Shown here in pieces: positions 1 through 7,273 of a stretch of 18,536 nt of DNA. Source of the stretch: Actinomycetota bacterium. GTDB taxonomy: Bacteria; Actinomycetota; Actinomycetes; S36-B12. Below the pieces are notes generated by a model, which saw nothing but the letters and a program-made list of their open reading frames with translations, was not told the DNA's origin and did no database searches. Position 1 is the first letter of the stretch. Each line of letters opens with the position of its first letter. A program made the position numbers and the translations under genes. The stretch lies in the NCBI GenBank assembly GCA_947472655.1, contig CANJCG010000015.1, positions 1-18,536 of the forward strand. The letters are read 5' to 3'.

Positions 1-385
1 CCATCGCGATGTACAGCATTTCTTCGGCCGCACGCGAGGTGCGGTGAATTTCGTCAAGGAAGAGCACTTCACCGGGTTGCAAGGATGACAAAATCGCTGC
101 CACATCACCCGCATGCTGTAACGCTGGTCCTGAAGTAATTCGAAGCGGCGCATTTAATTCGGTCGCAATAATTTGGGCTAGCGTTGTTTTGCCGAGCCCT
201 GGCGGGCCACTTAACAACACGTGATCAGTTTGTCGTCCGCGCAATTTTGCGGCCTGTAAAACTAGACCAAGTTGTTGCTTCACTCTGGTCTGCCCAATGA
301 AATCTGCAAGTTGTTTAGGTCGCAAGGCGCCTTCTATAACGACTTCATCAGGCGTCTGGTCTGCATCGATGAGTCGGTCGCTCAT
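1..385 (-). CDS. ruvB: Holliday junction branch migration helicase RuvB, N-terminal part (runs off left edge)
   Basis: ATP-driven motor of the RuvAB complex, which moves Holliday junctions during recombinational repair. Only the first 128 codons are present; the gene continues beyond position 1. Reading the minus strand from 385 gives MSDRLIDADQ, followed by the conserved LRPKQLADFIGQ stretch, a Walker A motif GPPGLGKTT around residues 60-68, and a Walker B motif FLDEIHR around residues 111-117. These are diagnostic of RuvB-type AAA+ ATPases. The start is fixed by a 4-nt ATGA overlap with the ruvA stop (382-385), so translation is probably coupled to ruvA. It is the last visible gene of the ruvC-ruvA-ruvB unit and would share the LexA-type control seen upstream of ruvC. 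Nothing odd is visible in the portion present. Confidence 0.97.
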   Translation of the reverse strand, partial: MSDRLIDADQTPDEVVIEGALRPKQLADFIGQTRVKQQLGLVLQAAKLRGRQTDHVLLSGPPGLGKTTLAQIIATELNAPLRITSGPALQHAGDVAAILSSLQPGEVLFLDEIHRTSRAAEEMLYIAM

Positions 386-987
386 GCCCGATCCAAACTT
401 CGAAGGGCCGCTTTAAGTAAAGCCCCAATATCTGGGTTGTCACCGTATTGTGCAGCAAGGGGAACGATTGAATCAGCAGCGGACTCTGCCTCGCGTTGGG
501 ACCATCCTAAGGAGACCAACCCAGCCGTAACAGAAGCAAGCCATCCCACTGGATTAGCTGTGGCACGGGTTGAACTGGCTCCGGAGGTGACACCAAGTTT
601 ATCTTTGAGTTCGAGCACAAGGCGCTGTGCACCCTTGCGACCGATGCCAGGAATTTTTGTCAATGCATTCAGATCATCGGTGGCAATCGCATTTCGCACC
701 TCATCAGGGCTCAGGGTACTCAGAACTGCTAACGCAATGCGAGGCCCGATGCCTGTGACCGTTTGTACCTGCTCAAAGATGGTGCGCTCATCTGCATCTA
801 CGAATCCATAGAGCGTCCAGCCATCTTCGCGAATGACCATCGACGTCAAAAGCTCAACACGATCACCCGCGTGCAACGACAACGCCGTCGGCGCTGTGCA
901 CGTGGCGGTAAGACCGACACTTCCGATATCAACGACAACATGGTCATGTGAAACTGCCTGAACAATTCCGCGAATGAATGCGATCAT
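382..987 (-). CDS. ruvA: Holliday junction DNA helicase subunit RuvA
   Basis: RuvA binds the four-way DNA junction and loads RuvB on it. The 201-residue length is normal for the family. It starts MIAFIRGIVQ, typical of the N-terminal OB-fold domain (about residues 1-63). Two helix-hairpin-helix motifs follow, VTGIGPRIALAVLS (about 77-90) and IPGIGRKGAQRLVLELKDKL (about 111-130). After a flexible linker comes the small C-terminal RuvB-contacting domain, with GLVSLGWSQREAESAAD near residue 155-172. The start overlaps the ruvC stop by 4 nt (984-987) and the stop overlaps the ruvB start by 4 nt, so the three genes form a tightly coupled operon. Probably SOS-induced through the operator at 1541-1556. 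Confidence 0.97.
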   Translation of the reverse strand: MIAFIRGIVQAVSHDHVVVDIGSVGLTATCTAPTALSLHAGDRVELLTSMVIREDGWTLYGFVDADERTIFEQVQTVTGIGPRIALAVLSTLSPDEVRNAIATDDLNALTKIPGIGRKGAQRLVLELKDKLGVTSGASSTRATANPVGWLASVTAGLVSLGWSQREAESAADSIVPLAAQYGDNPDIGALLKAALRSLDRA

Positions 988-1499
988 CTCGCGCCTCCAC
1001 GAACTGCAGCTTCAAGTCGACGTTTTGCTTGTCCTCGCCACACATCGCAGATGGCAATAGCTAATGCGTCCGCCGCGTCAGCTGGTTTTGGTGCAGTAGT
1101 TAAACCCAGGACTTTTGTGACCATGAATGTTACTTGAGCTTTATCCGCACGCCCTGATCCTGTGACTGCTGCCTTGACTTCAGTTGGGGTATGCATCGAA
1201 ACCTGAATCTGATGCCGTCCGGCGACGAGTAACGCTATTCCTGCTGCTTGAGCGGTCGCCATTGCACTTCGCACGTTATGTTGTGAAAAAACTCGTTCAA
1301 TGGCTATGGCATCGGGCTCAAATTCGACGATCAGTGCCTCTAAACCTCGTTCTAGACCAACAAGCCTGTCAGCTAGCTCTGCGGTGGGTGAACTTGCGAT
1401 GATGCCGATGTGTAAAGCAGAGAGCTTCTGGCCGACACCGCCTTCCACAACCGCCACCCCGCAACGGGTTAAGCCGGGATCTACCCCAAGAACACGCAT
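984..1499 (-). CDS. ruvC: Crossover junction endodeoxyribonuclease RuvC
   Basis: Resolvase that cuts Holliday junctions symmetrically, working with RuvAB. The protein is 171 residues, normal for RuvC. The acidic catalytic residues are recognisable: Asp in the N-terminal VLGVDPGLTRCG, Glu in AIAIERVFSQHN, and the aspartates of the C-terminal DAADALAIAICD helix. The reading frame is open up to an ATG at 1541, but I start at the ATG at 1499. It has GGAGG four bases upstream and gives the family-typical MRVLGVDPG N-terminus; the longer start would begin inside the LexA box. It is first gene of ruvC-ruvA-ruvB and follows yebC after a 114-nt gap, so it likely has its own promoter. Confidence 0.96.
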   Translation of the reverse strand: MRVLGVDPGLTRCGVAVVEGGVGQKLSALHIGIIASSPTAELADRLVGLERGLEALIVEFEPDAIAIERVFSQHNVRSAMATAQAAGIALLVAGRHQIQVSMHTPTEVKAAVTGSGRADKAQVTFMVTKVLGLTTAPKPADAADALAIAICDVWRGQAKRRLEAAVRGGAR

Positions 1500-1540
1500 G
1501 TCACCTCCAACCCTGTGTGCTGTGGACAGCGGCCCAAGCA

Positions 1541-1556
1541 TCGAACATCAGTTCGA
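1541..1556. promoter_or_regulatory. LexA (SOS) operator upstream of ruvC
   Basis: The sequence TCGAACATCAGTTCGA is a perfect inverted repeat TCGAAC-N4-GTTCGA, the form known for LexA boxes of actinobacteria (close to the Bacillus CGAAC-N4-GTTC box). It lies 41 nt before the ruvC start codon. On the minus strand a possible -10 hexamer TAGGCT sits directly upstream at 1564-1559, so the box would cover the transcription start. SOS control of ruv genes is well known in other bacteria. Binding here is inferred from the motif. Confidence 0.85.
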
Positions 1557-1613
1557 ACAGCCTACCGGGTGGCGTGACCACAAATGCGGCATTGGCGCGC
1601 GGATGTGGATGGG

Positions 1614-2366
1614 TTAATCCAGGTCTGCCATGACCTCATCTGACACATCGAAGTTTGCAAATACGTTCTGTACGTCATCACATTCTTCGAGAGCTTCCAA
1701 AAGCTTGAAGACCTTCTTGGCGCCTTCAACGTCGAGATCCACGCTCATACTGGGCAAGAATGTGGCATCGGCTGATTCGTAATCCCAGCCTCCAGTTTGA
1801 ACCGCGGTACGCACAGCCACAAGATCTTTTGGTTCCGATACCACTTCGAAGGAGACCCCTAGATCGATGAGGTCTTCGGCTCCAGCATCGAGCACTGTCA
1901 TAAGGAGGTCATCTTCCGCCAGACCAATTGCTTTGGGCACGATGACGACGCCTTTGCGGTGAAAGAGGTAGGCCACCGAGCCTGGGTCGGCCATCGAGCC
2001 GCCATTGCGACTCATCGCAACGCGAACTTCGGAAGCAGATCGATTGCGATTGTCGGTCAAGCATTCGATGAGAACAGCGACTCCGCTGGGTCCATAACCT
2101 TCGTACATGATGGTTTGGTAATCAACTCCACCAGCTTCCATGCCAGCCCCACGCTTAACAGCGCGTTCAATATTGTCCAGCGGGACAGAACTTTTGCGCG
2201 CTTTTTGCATAGCGTCATACAACGTTGGGTTGCCTTCAATATCGGGCCCACCTGATCGAGCTGCAACTTCGATGTTCTTGATGAGACGAGCGAATAACTT
2301 TGCGCGACGCCCATCAATGACGGCTTTCTTATGCTTGGTTGTAGCCCATTTGGAATGGCCGCTCAT
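1614..2366 (-). CDS. YebC/PmpR family DUF28 protein
   Basis: Member of the YebC/TACO1 family. Relatives are described as transcriptional regulators and, more recently, as factors that help ribosomes through difficult (for example proline-rich) sequences; the exact role here cannot be read from sequence. The protein is 250 residues, the usual length. It begins MSGHSKWATTKHKKAVIDGRRAKLF, the family signature, and continues with the EGYGPSGVAVLIECLTDNRNR core near residue 88-108. The C-terminus is acidic. The start overlaps the pdxT stop by 4 nt (2363-2366), so it sits in a pdxS-pdxT-yebC unit. Its position just ahead of ruvC is a common bacterial arrangement. Confidence 0.95.
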   Translation of the reverse strand: MSGHSKWATTKHKKAVIDGRRAKLFARLIKNIEVAARSGGPDIEGNPTLYDAMQKARKSSVPLDNIERAVKRGAGMEAGGVDYQTIMYEGYGPSGVAVLIECLTDNRNRSASEVRVAMSRNGGSMADPGSVAYLFHRKGVVIVPKAIGLAEDDLLMTVLDAGAEDLIDLGVSFEVVSEPKDLVAVRTAVQTGGWDYESADATFLPSMSVDLDVEGAKKVFKLLEALEECDDVQNVFANFDVSDEVMADLD

Positions 2367-2971
2367 GCGTACTGCCTCACTATTTCGACGAAGGTTGCAT
2401 GGATTCGAATATCACCTGTCAGTTCTGGATGAAAAGACGTGGCGAGCAAAGGACCCTGCTGAACAGCAACAATCGTACCGGCCCGAGGTCCCTTAGAGAT
2501 GGTCGACAGGATTTGTACTTCTGGGCCTACTTCTTCAACCCAGGGCGCACGAATGAAAACGGCAGGAAATGACACCCCGCCTATCCCTTGAACCTCAAGA
2601 TCCATTTCAAAGGAATCAATTTGGCTACCGAATGCGTTTCGACGCACTGACATGTCTATGCCACCAATGAACTCCTGATCGGCTCTGGCATCTGTCACTT
2701 GATTCGCCAACATGATCATTCCGGCACAGGAGCCAAACATTGCCATTCCAGAAGCGCGAGCTTGTCGAAGTGGTTCAAGGAGACCGTCTTGGATTGCTAA
2801 TTTAGACATCACCGTCGATTCGCCACCGGGGATAACAAGACCTTGGATCGACGCTAGATCACCCAGTGAATGCACAGCTTTGGCCTGAGCTCCAGCAGCA
2901 GTGAGCGAACCAAGGTGCTCTCGGACCCCACCTTGGAGAGCCAGAACCCCAATAATCGGGGCCGAGTTCAC
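2363..2971 (-). CDS. pdxT: Pyridoxal 5'-phosphate synthase glutaminase subunit PdxT
   Basis: Glutamine amidotransferase subunit that releases ammonia from glutamine and passes it to PdxS, which makes pyridoxal phosphate (deoxyxylulose-independent route). It has 202 residues, the normal size. The N-terminus IGVLALQGGVREHL and the PGGEST oxyanion motif (49-53) are typical. The catalytic triad is visible as Cys82 in GSCAGM, and His181 and Glu183 in SFHPELTGD. It starts with GTG at 2971 in a GTGA overlap with the pdxS stop, and its own stop overlaps yebC. Subunits encoded back to back with coupled translation fit the known 12:12 PdxS-PdxT complex. Confidence 0.96.
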   Translation of the reverse strand: MNSAPIIGVLALQGGVREHLGSLTAAGAQAKAVHSLGDLASIQGLVIPGGESTVMSKLAIQDGLLEPLRQARASGMAMFGSCAGMIMLANQVTDARADQEFIGGIDMSVRRNAFGSQIDSFEMDLEVQGIGGVSFPAVFIRAPWVEEVGPEVQILSTISKGPRAGTIVAVQQGPLLATSFHPELTGDIRIHATFVEIVRQYA

Positions 2972-3882
2972 CAGCCCCGATCCTCCAGGCGATGGTGCAC
3001 AGGAATATCAGCGACGTTAATACCAACCATCGCTTCGCCAAGACCCCGCGAGACTTCAGCAATAACATCTGGCTCATTGAAGTGCCGAGTGGCACGAACA
3101 ATCGCCTTTGCTCGACGCAATGCGTCTTCATTGCTTGCTATACCTGATCCGGACTTGAAAATTCCCGAGCCAACAAACACACCGTCAGCGCCAAGTTGCA
3201 TCATCATGGCTGCGTCAGCAGGGGTAGCAATCCCGCCGGCCGTGAACAACACCACTGGTAGGCAACCGAGCCTGGCAACTTCAACAACGAGATCGTACGG
3301 AGCCTGAAGTTCTTTAGCTGCTACATAGAGTTCGTCCTCGGCCATACTTGAAAGTCGATTAATTTCCTTACGAATTGTGCGCATGTGAGTCACAGCATTG
3401 GAAACGTCGCCAGTGCCTGCTTCGCCTTTGGAGCGAATCATCGCTGCGCCTTCATTTATTCGCCGCAGGGCTTCGCCAAGATTTGTCGCACCACAGACGA
3501 ACGGAATTGTGAATTTCCACTTATCGATGTGATTTGTGTAATCAGCAGGGGTGAGTACTTCAGATTCATCAATGAAGTCCACATTCAGGGACTGGATGAC
3601 CTGTGCTTCAACAAAGTGGCCGATCCGAGCCTTGGCCATCACTGGGATAGAGACGGCTTTGATAATGCCATCAATCATGTCCGGATCAGACATGCGCGAG
3701 ACGCCGCCTTGTGCCCGAATATCAGCTGGTACACGTTCCAAAGCCATAACAGCAACTGCGCCAGCATCTTCGGCGATCTTTGCCTGCTCAGGGGTGACCA
3801 CGTCCATAATGACGCCGCCCTTGAGCATTTCAGCCATACCCCGTTTGACGCGATTAGTACCGACTACTGGCTCTGCAGACAC
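2968..3882 (-). CDS. pdxS: Pyridoxal 5'-phosphate synthase lyase subunit PdxS
   Basis: Synthase subunit that condenses ribose 5-phosphate, glyceraldehyde 3-phosphate and ammonia into pyridoxal phosphate. The sequence is highly conserved: VKRGMAEMLKGGVIMDVV near the N-terminus, active-site Lys84 in PVMAKARIGHF, a second catalytic Lys152 in IRSKGEAGTGDV, and the phosphate-binding GADGVFVGSGIF near the C-terminus. Length is 304 residues. The open frame allows GTG codons at 3891, 3888 and 3882. I chose 3882 because AGAGG (3896-3892) is then 9 nt away and relatives begin just before the VKRGMAEM block. The gene follows a membrane-protein gene after an 87-nt gap with a possible promoter. Confidence 0.95.
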   Translation of the reverse strand: MSAEPVVGTNRVKRGMAEMLKGGVIMDVVTPEQAKIAEDAGAVAVMALERVPADIRAQGGVSRMSDPDMIDGIIKAVSIPVMAKARIGHFVEAQVIQSLNVDFIDESEVLTPADYTNHIDKWKFTIPFVCGATNLGEALRRINEGAAMIRSKGEAGTGDVSNAVTHMRTIRKEINRLSSMAEDELYVAAKELQAPYDLVVEVARLGCLPVVLFTAGGIATPADAAMMMQLGADGVFVGSGIFKSGSGIASNEDALRRAKAIVRATRHFNEPDVIAEVSRGLGEAMVGINVADIPVHHRLEDRGW

Positions 3883-3930
3883 GTGCACCACCTCTAAAGT
3901 TTTGCCGTAAATCGGCGTCGACGGACTTCT

Positions 3931-3936
3931 ATCGTA
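3931..3936 (-). promoter_or_regulatory. Possible -10 box for pdxS
   Basis: On the minus strand the hexamer TACGAT fits the actinobacterial -10 pattern TANNNT and lies 48 nt before the chosen pdxS start. A convincing -35 is not visible; GTGTCA lies about 19 nt upstream. A small hairpin GCCG-N5-CGGC follows in the would-be leader. Support is weak and based on motif and position only. Confidence 0.3.
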
Positions 3937-3969
3937 AGGGACACGAGCGCGCCGGTGACACTTGCGTGG

Positions 3970-4524
3970 TTATGCCCCTAAATAGGTAAGACCTTCAGGC
4001 GTCCGGTCCTGCATTTCCCAGGGCTCAGGCAACGGTGTGTGGCCTGCAAGATGGAACCAATTCACAAAATAATTGTCGCGGATCCGCAGGCATGCAAGCA
4101 CCGCATCGTTGAGAAAGCGTCGTGAAAGCTCAACCCTACGAATGGCTGCAGATAATTCGTCCATGAGATCCGCGATTGCCGGATCTTCGCGCAAAAAGGC
4201 CACCTCTTCAGGATCATCCAACGCCTTGATCAGCACCTCAGACAGTGCAGATTCGATACTTACGCGTACGTCCATGCTGGAATCTGTAGCTAATCGAGCG
4301 TCGTGTGCAATTTCCGCGAGAACTTCAGAGGATGCCGGGTCAAGTACGCCCGCTACGGAAAGTTCGATCGCAATGGATGACCGTCGCAGAAGTTGGGCAT
4401 CAAGCGCGAATGTGGCCGTCTCAATGCGTCGATGCAGGCGATCCAACCGGCCTGCAGTTGTGCTCAGATACCAGCCGACTAACGCAAGCACCAAGATGGT
4501 AACGAAAATCCAAGTCCAATTCAT
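3970..4524 (-). CDS. Single-pass membrane protein, LemA-like, of the PIM operon
   Basis: Function unknown. The 184-residue protein has one N-terminal membrane span (about residues 4-22, WTWIFVTILVLALVGWYLS). A mostly helical cytoplasmic part follows, with the RLDRLHRRIETATFALDAQLLRRS stretch reminiscent of LemA-type proteins, and a C-terminal conserved block NDAVLACLRIRDNYFVNWFHLAGHTPLPEP. I recall similar proteins following the PimA gene in other actinobacteria, sometimes with a NUDIX domain, which is absent here. The frame is open to 4563, but the ATG at 4524 follows the PimA stop by one base (TGA-A-ATG) and places the membrane span at the very N-terminus. The tight spacing suggests co-translation with the mannosyltransferase and perhaps a role at the same membrane pathway; that role is inference. 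Confidence 0.75.
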   Translation of the reverse strand: MNWTWIFVTILVLALVGWYLSTTAGRLDRLHRRIETATFALDAQLLRRSSIAIELSVAGVLDPASSEVLAEIAHDARLATDSSMDVRVSIESALSEVLIKALDDPEEVAFLREDPAIADLMDELSAAIRRVELSRRFLNDAVLACLRIRDNYFVNWFHLAGHTPLPEPWEMQDRTPEGLTYLGA

Positions 4525-4525
4525 T

Positions 4526-5719
4526 TCAGCGTAGCCCCGGGATTCCTGTGCTGAGGCGTCCAATGATTTGTCCGCGTAGATCCTCAGTTACGCGATCATC
4601 TGAAACTGTGACACTTTCATACACCGCCAGAACATCGTCGACAACATGTTCCCAATCGAATCTCATCACCCGTTGCAAACCGGAGGTGAGTAACGCCTCG
4701 CGGCGGTCCGCATCCCCGAGTAGCGCAATAGCCTGCTCAGCTAAATCAGCGCTATCTTCATTCTTGAACATCGCACCTGCCGTGCCACCGTCAAGGACCC
4801 TACTGAATGCGGGTAGATCAGATGCTAAGACCGCAGTGCCTGCTGCCATAGCTTCAATTAAAACGATGCCGAATGACTCGCCTCCTGTATTAGGGGCGAT
4901 GTACACATCAGCTGAATGCAACGCCTGAATTTTCTCTTCATCGTTGAGTCGACCAAGAAATACCGTGTGATCTAACACAGAATCTGATAGTCCTTTTACA
5001 ATTTCATCAATATCCCCCGGTCCCGCGATGAAGACCTGCACATCGGGCACGCTCGCGATAATTGCAGGGAGTGCATCAAAAAGAACCGACAGTCCTTTTC
5101 GAGTCTCTTCAAGACGACCAAAAAATAAGATACTTGGAATGGAAGCATCAAACTGCGGATGCCTGGCTCCAGTTTGGAATGCTTTGACCCGAACTCCGTT
5201 AGGAATCAACACAGCGTCCCCGCCCAAATGCTTGACAAGGGTTTCGCGCGCATCTTCACTAACAGCGATCCGACCGCTCACTTTCTCCATAGCAGTTTGC
5301 ACAATCCTGTTCATGCTTGCCAAGACGCGTGACCGCGGTATCGATGAATGCCAAGTCGACACGATCGGTCCATCTGCCACCCAAAGAGTTAAGAGTGAAA
5401 GTCCGGGAGCCATGGGTTCATGCACATGCACGAGATCAAAGTCATTTTCCTGAATCCACTTGCGTACCTGCCTAGTGGCTCGAAGACCGAAGTTCAATCG
5501 TGCAACTGATCCGTTGTAACGAATAGAAACTGGCTTGCCGCCATTTGTGACTTCGCCATCGGTTATCGAATTTGGGTCATCCACTGGCGCCAAAATATCC
5601 ACATAATGTCCGCGCGCCCTTAACTCGAAGGCGAGGTCGGCCACATGTGATCGCACTCCCCCGGGTGAATCCCAGGCATATGGGCACACCAGCCCAATGC
5701 GCATGATGTCGCCACTCAT
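4526..5719 (-). CDS. pimA: Phosphatidylinositol mannosyltransferase PimA (GT4 family)
   Basis: Transfers mannose from GDP-mannose to phosphatidylinositol at the inner face of the membrane, the first committed step of phosphatidylinositol mannoside synthesis. The 397-residue protein has the GT-B fold signatures: PYAWDSPGGVRSHV near the N-terminus, HVHEP (the His of PimA-type active sites), FFGRLEETRKG (nucleotide-sugar Arg/Lys), and the GGESFGIVLIEAMAAGTAVLASD motif with the family Glu residues. The neighbours pgsA-like and acyltransferase genes make the PimA call stronger than a generic GT4. The start at 5719 gives an ATGA overlap with the acyltransferase stop; the ATG at 5704 (MRIGLVCPY) is an alternative closer to known family starts. 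Confidence 0.92.
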   Translation of the reverse strand: MSGDIMRIGLVCPYAWDSPGGVRSHVADLAFELRARGHYVDILAPVDDPNSITDGEVTNGGKPVSIRYNGSVARLNFGLRATRQVRKWIQENDFDLVHVHEPMAPGLSLLTLWVADGPIVSTWHSSIPRSRVLASMNRIVQTAMEKVSGRIAVSEDARETLVKHLGGDAVLIPNGVRVKAFQTGARHPQFDASIPSILFFGRLEETRKGLSVLFDALPAIIASVPDVQVFIAGPGDIDEIVKGLSDSVLDHTVFLGRLNDEEKIQALHSADVYIAPNTGGESFGIVLIEAMAAGTAVLASDLPAFSRVLDGGTAGAMFKNEDSADLAEQAIALLGDADRREALLTSGLQRVMRFDWEHVVDDVLAVYESVTVSDDRVTEDLRGQIIGRLSTGIPGLR

Positions 5720-6594
5720 TTCCACACCTGCTGCAATACATGCCAATCTTGCGGATGTTTCCGGATTGCATCACCCAAATCATTTGCGAGTTGTTGAGTC
5801 ATGGTCTGCATCTGCAATTGTCTGTCTTGGTTGGGGTCACCAAGTATTGGCTCATATACATGTCCACGACAAATTTCACCGTCATACCAAAGGCCGACCG
5901 GCAGAATAGCCGCTCCTGTCATCAAACTTAATAATGCCGGCCCCACTGGAATCGTTGCGGGCGCACCCAGAAACTCGACAGCAAGACCATTTCCGCCAAT
6001 ATCTCGATCCCCCAAAAGTGCAACCATCCCGCCCGATTGCAAGACCCTGGCAAGGGAACGGATGACATCAGGTGCACCGAGCGGAAAAACTTCCATGCCT
6101 AAAGTCTCGCGATATTTTAAAAACAGATCGAACAATGCTTCTGGTTTCAACCGCTCGGCGACTGACACGATTCCTCCGTAGCGGTCCGCTGCCCAGGCTC
6201 CGCCAAGATCCCAGTTGGCCAAGTGGCCAGGAACCATAATTACGCCGTTGCCCGAGGCCATGTGTGCATCCATCACTTCTACGTTGTCGATGACGAAAAC
6301 TTCGCGCACTTCCTGCACAGATAACGTTGGAAGCCGAAAGACCTCTAACCAGTAACGAAGGTAGCTTCTCATCCCCGCATGAACGAGCGCTTCTAACTCG
6401 ATTGCCGATGAGTCTGGTCGCACTTGTAGCAAATTTGAACGTAGCTGCTGCACTCCCTTGCCGTTTTGCTTGTAGGTGCGGTCTGCGATTCGCGCGAATA
6501 CCGGCACTGACAACGCTTTGGGTGCAAACCGAATTCCCAGCCATGCCGCTCGAAATGCGGCAGTGGTCAACTTGTCACTTAAAGCAGCGCTCAT
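5716..6594 (-). CDS. Phosphatidylinositol mannoside acyltransferase (LpxL/HtrB-like)
   Basis: Lysophospholipid-type acyltransferase of the LpxL/HtrB superfamily. In actinobacteria the copy in this position is PatA, which acylates the mannose of PIM1/PIM2. The 292-residue protein carries the acyltransferase HX4D motif as GHLANWDLGG around residues 124-133, and a downstream acidic GDRDIGGNGLAVEFLG block. The frame runs to 6666, but the ATG at 6594 overlaps the pgsA stop by 4 nt and gives a normal N-terminus (MSAALSDKL). It sits between the PI-phosphate synthase and PimA genes with 4-nt overlaps on both sides, which points to the PIM pathway. The PatA assignment rests on that context plus family membership. 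Confidence 0.9.
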   Translation of the reverse strand: MSAALSDKLTTAAFRAAWLGIRFAPKALSVPVFARIADRTYKQNGKGVQQLRSNLLQVRPDSSAIELEALVHAGMRSYLRYWLEVFRLPTLSVQEVREVFVIDNVEVMDAHMASGNGVIMVPGHLANWDLGGAWAADRYGGIVSVAERLKPEALFDLFLKYRETLGMEVFPLGAPDVIRSLARVLQSGGMVALLGDRDIGGNGLAVEFLGAPATIPVGPALLSLMTGAAILPVGLWYDGEICRGHVYEPILGDPNQDRQLQMQTMTQQLANDLGDAIRKHPQDWHVLQQVWK

Positions 6595-7193
6595 GAATGC
6601 AATTGCCCTCGGACATGAATGATGCGCTGAACGACGGTGATGACTCCAAGAATACCAATGATCCACAACGCAATCGGCAAAACGTAAGGCACGCCAACAC
6701 CGGTCAGGAAAGTCGCGATTAAAATAATGATGAGTCTTTCCGCTCGCTCAGCAACTCCAACATTTGCACTTGCCCCAACTGCTTCAGCACGCGCCTTTGC
6801 ATACGACGTCACCTGACCTGTTATCAACGCCAAGGCCGCCGACACGCCGATCCACACATCGTCGGTGTTCAAGCCCCACCAGATAAGCCCACCGAAAATG
6901 GCGCCATCAGCGACACGATCCAAAGTCGCATCGAGGAAGTTTCCCCATGGTCCACTTGTACCGGCGAGCCGTGCCATCGTGCCGTCAAGAAGATCCGCCA
7001 ATGTGAAGAAGGTAATCAGTAATGGACCCGCAATAAAATACCCCTGTGGAAAACACACAAGAGCAGTTACGACTGCGGCCAAAGTTCCAAGAACGGTGAT
7101 CACATCGGGAGAAACATGCAGTCGTATCAATAAACGAGCAGGCGGAAGCAGGATCGCCGAGACGATCTTGCGAGCATCCGCGTTGTTCAGCAC
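6591..7193 (-). CDS. CDP-alcohol phosphatidyltransferase, probable phosphatidylinositol phosphate synthase
   Basis: Integral membrane enzyme that joins CDP-diacylglycerol with an alcohol; in this actinobacterial context the alcohol is probably inositol 3-phosphate, giving the PI precursor for PIMs. The 200-residue protein has the full family signature D-x2-D-G-x2-A-R-x8-G-x3-D-x3-D, seen as DLLDGTMARLAG...GNFLDATLD near residues 67-91, and several hydrophobic spans. Related actinobacterial genes are often named pgsA, pgsA1 or PIP synthase. It starts with GTG at 7193 without a Shine-Dalgarno sequence; a TAGGCT box lies exactly 6 nt upstream, suggesting a leaderless mRNA. It is first gene of the PIM operon, with the acyltransferase overlapping by 4 nt. 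Confidence 0.93.
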   Translation of the reverse strand: MLNNADARKIVSAILLPPARLLIRLHVSPDVITVLGTLAAVVTALVCFPQGYFIAGPLLITFFTLADLLDGTMARLAGTSGPWGNFLDATLDRVADGAIFGGLIWWGLNTDDVWIGVSAALALITGQVTSYAKARAEAVGASANVGVAERAERLIIILIATFLTGVGVPYVLPIALWIIGILGVITVVQRIIHVRGQLHS

Positions 7194-7199
7194 AGAGGG

Positions 7200-7205
7200 A
7201 GCCTA
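7200..7205 (-). promoter_or_regulatory. -10 box for leaderless pgsA-like mRNA
   Basis: On the minus strand TAGGCT (TANNNT type) is followed by six bases and then the GTG start at 7193. That spacing places the transcription start at or next to the start codon. There is no purine-rich ribosome binding site between. No clear -35 is visible. Confidence 0.55.
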
Positions 7206-7273
7206 TCGGGCAAATGCCTCACGATTCGATGTTCGGTTTGCATACCTGCGGCCTTAACGTGGAGGCTGTGCCT

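Noticed and set aside
1500..1541. Longer RuvC start at ATG 1541
   Set aside because: It would begin inside the LexA box, while ATG 1499 has GGAGG upstream and the family-typical N-terminus.
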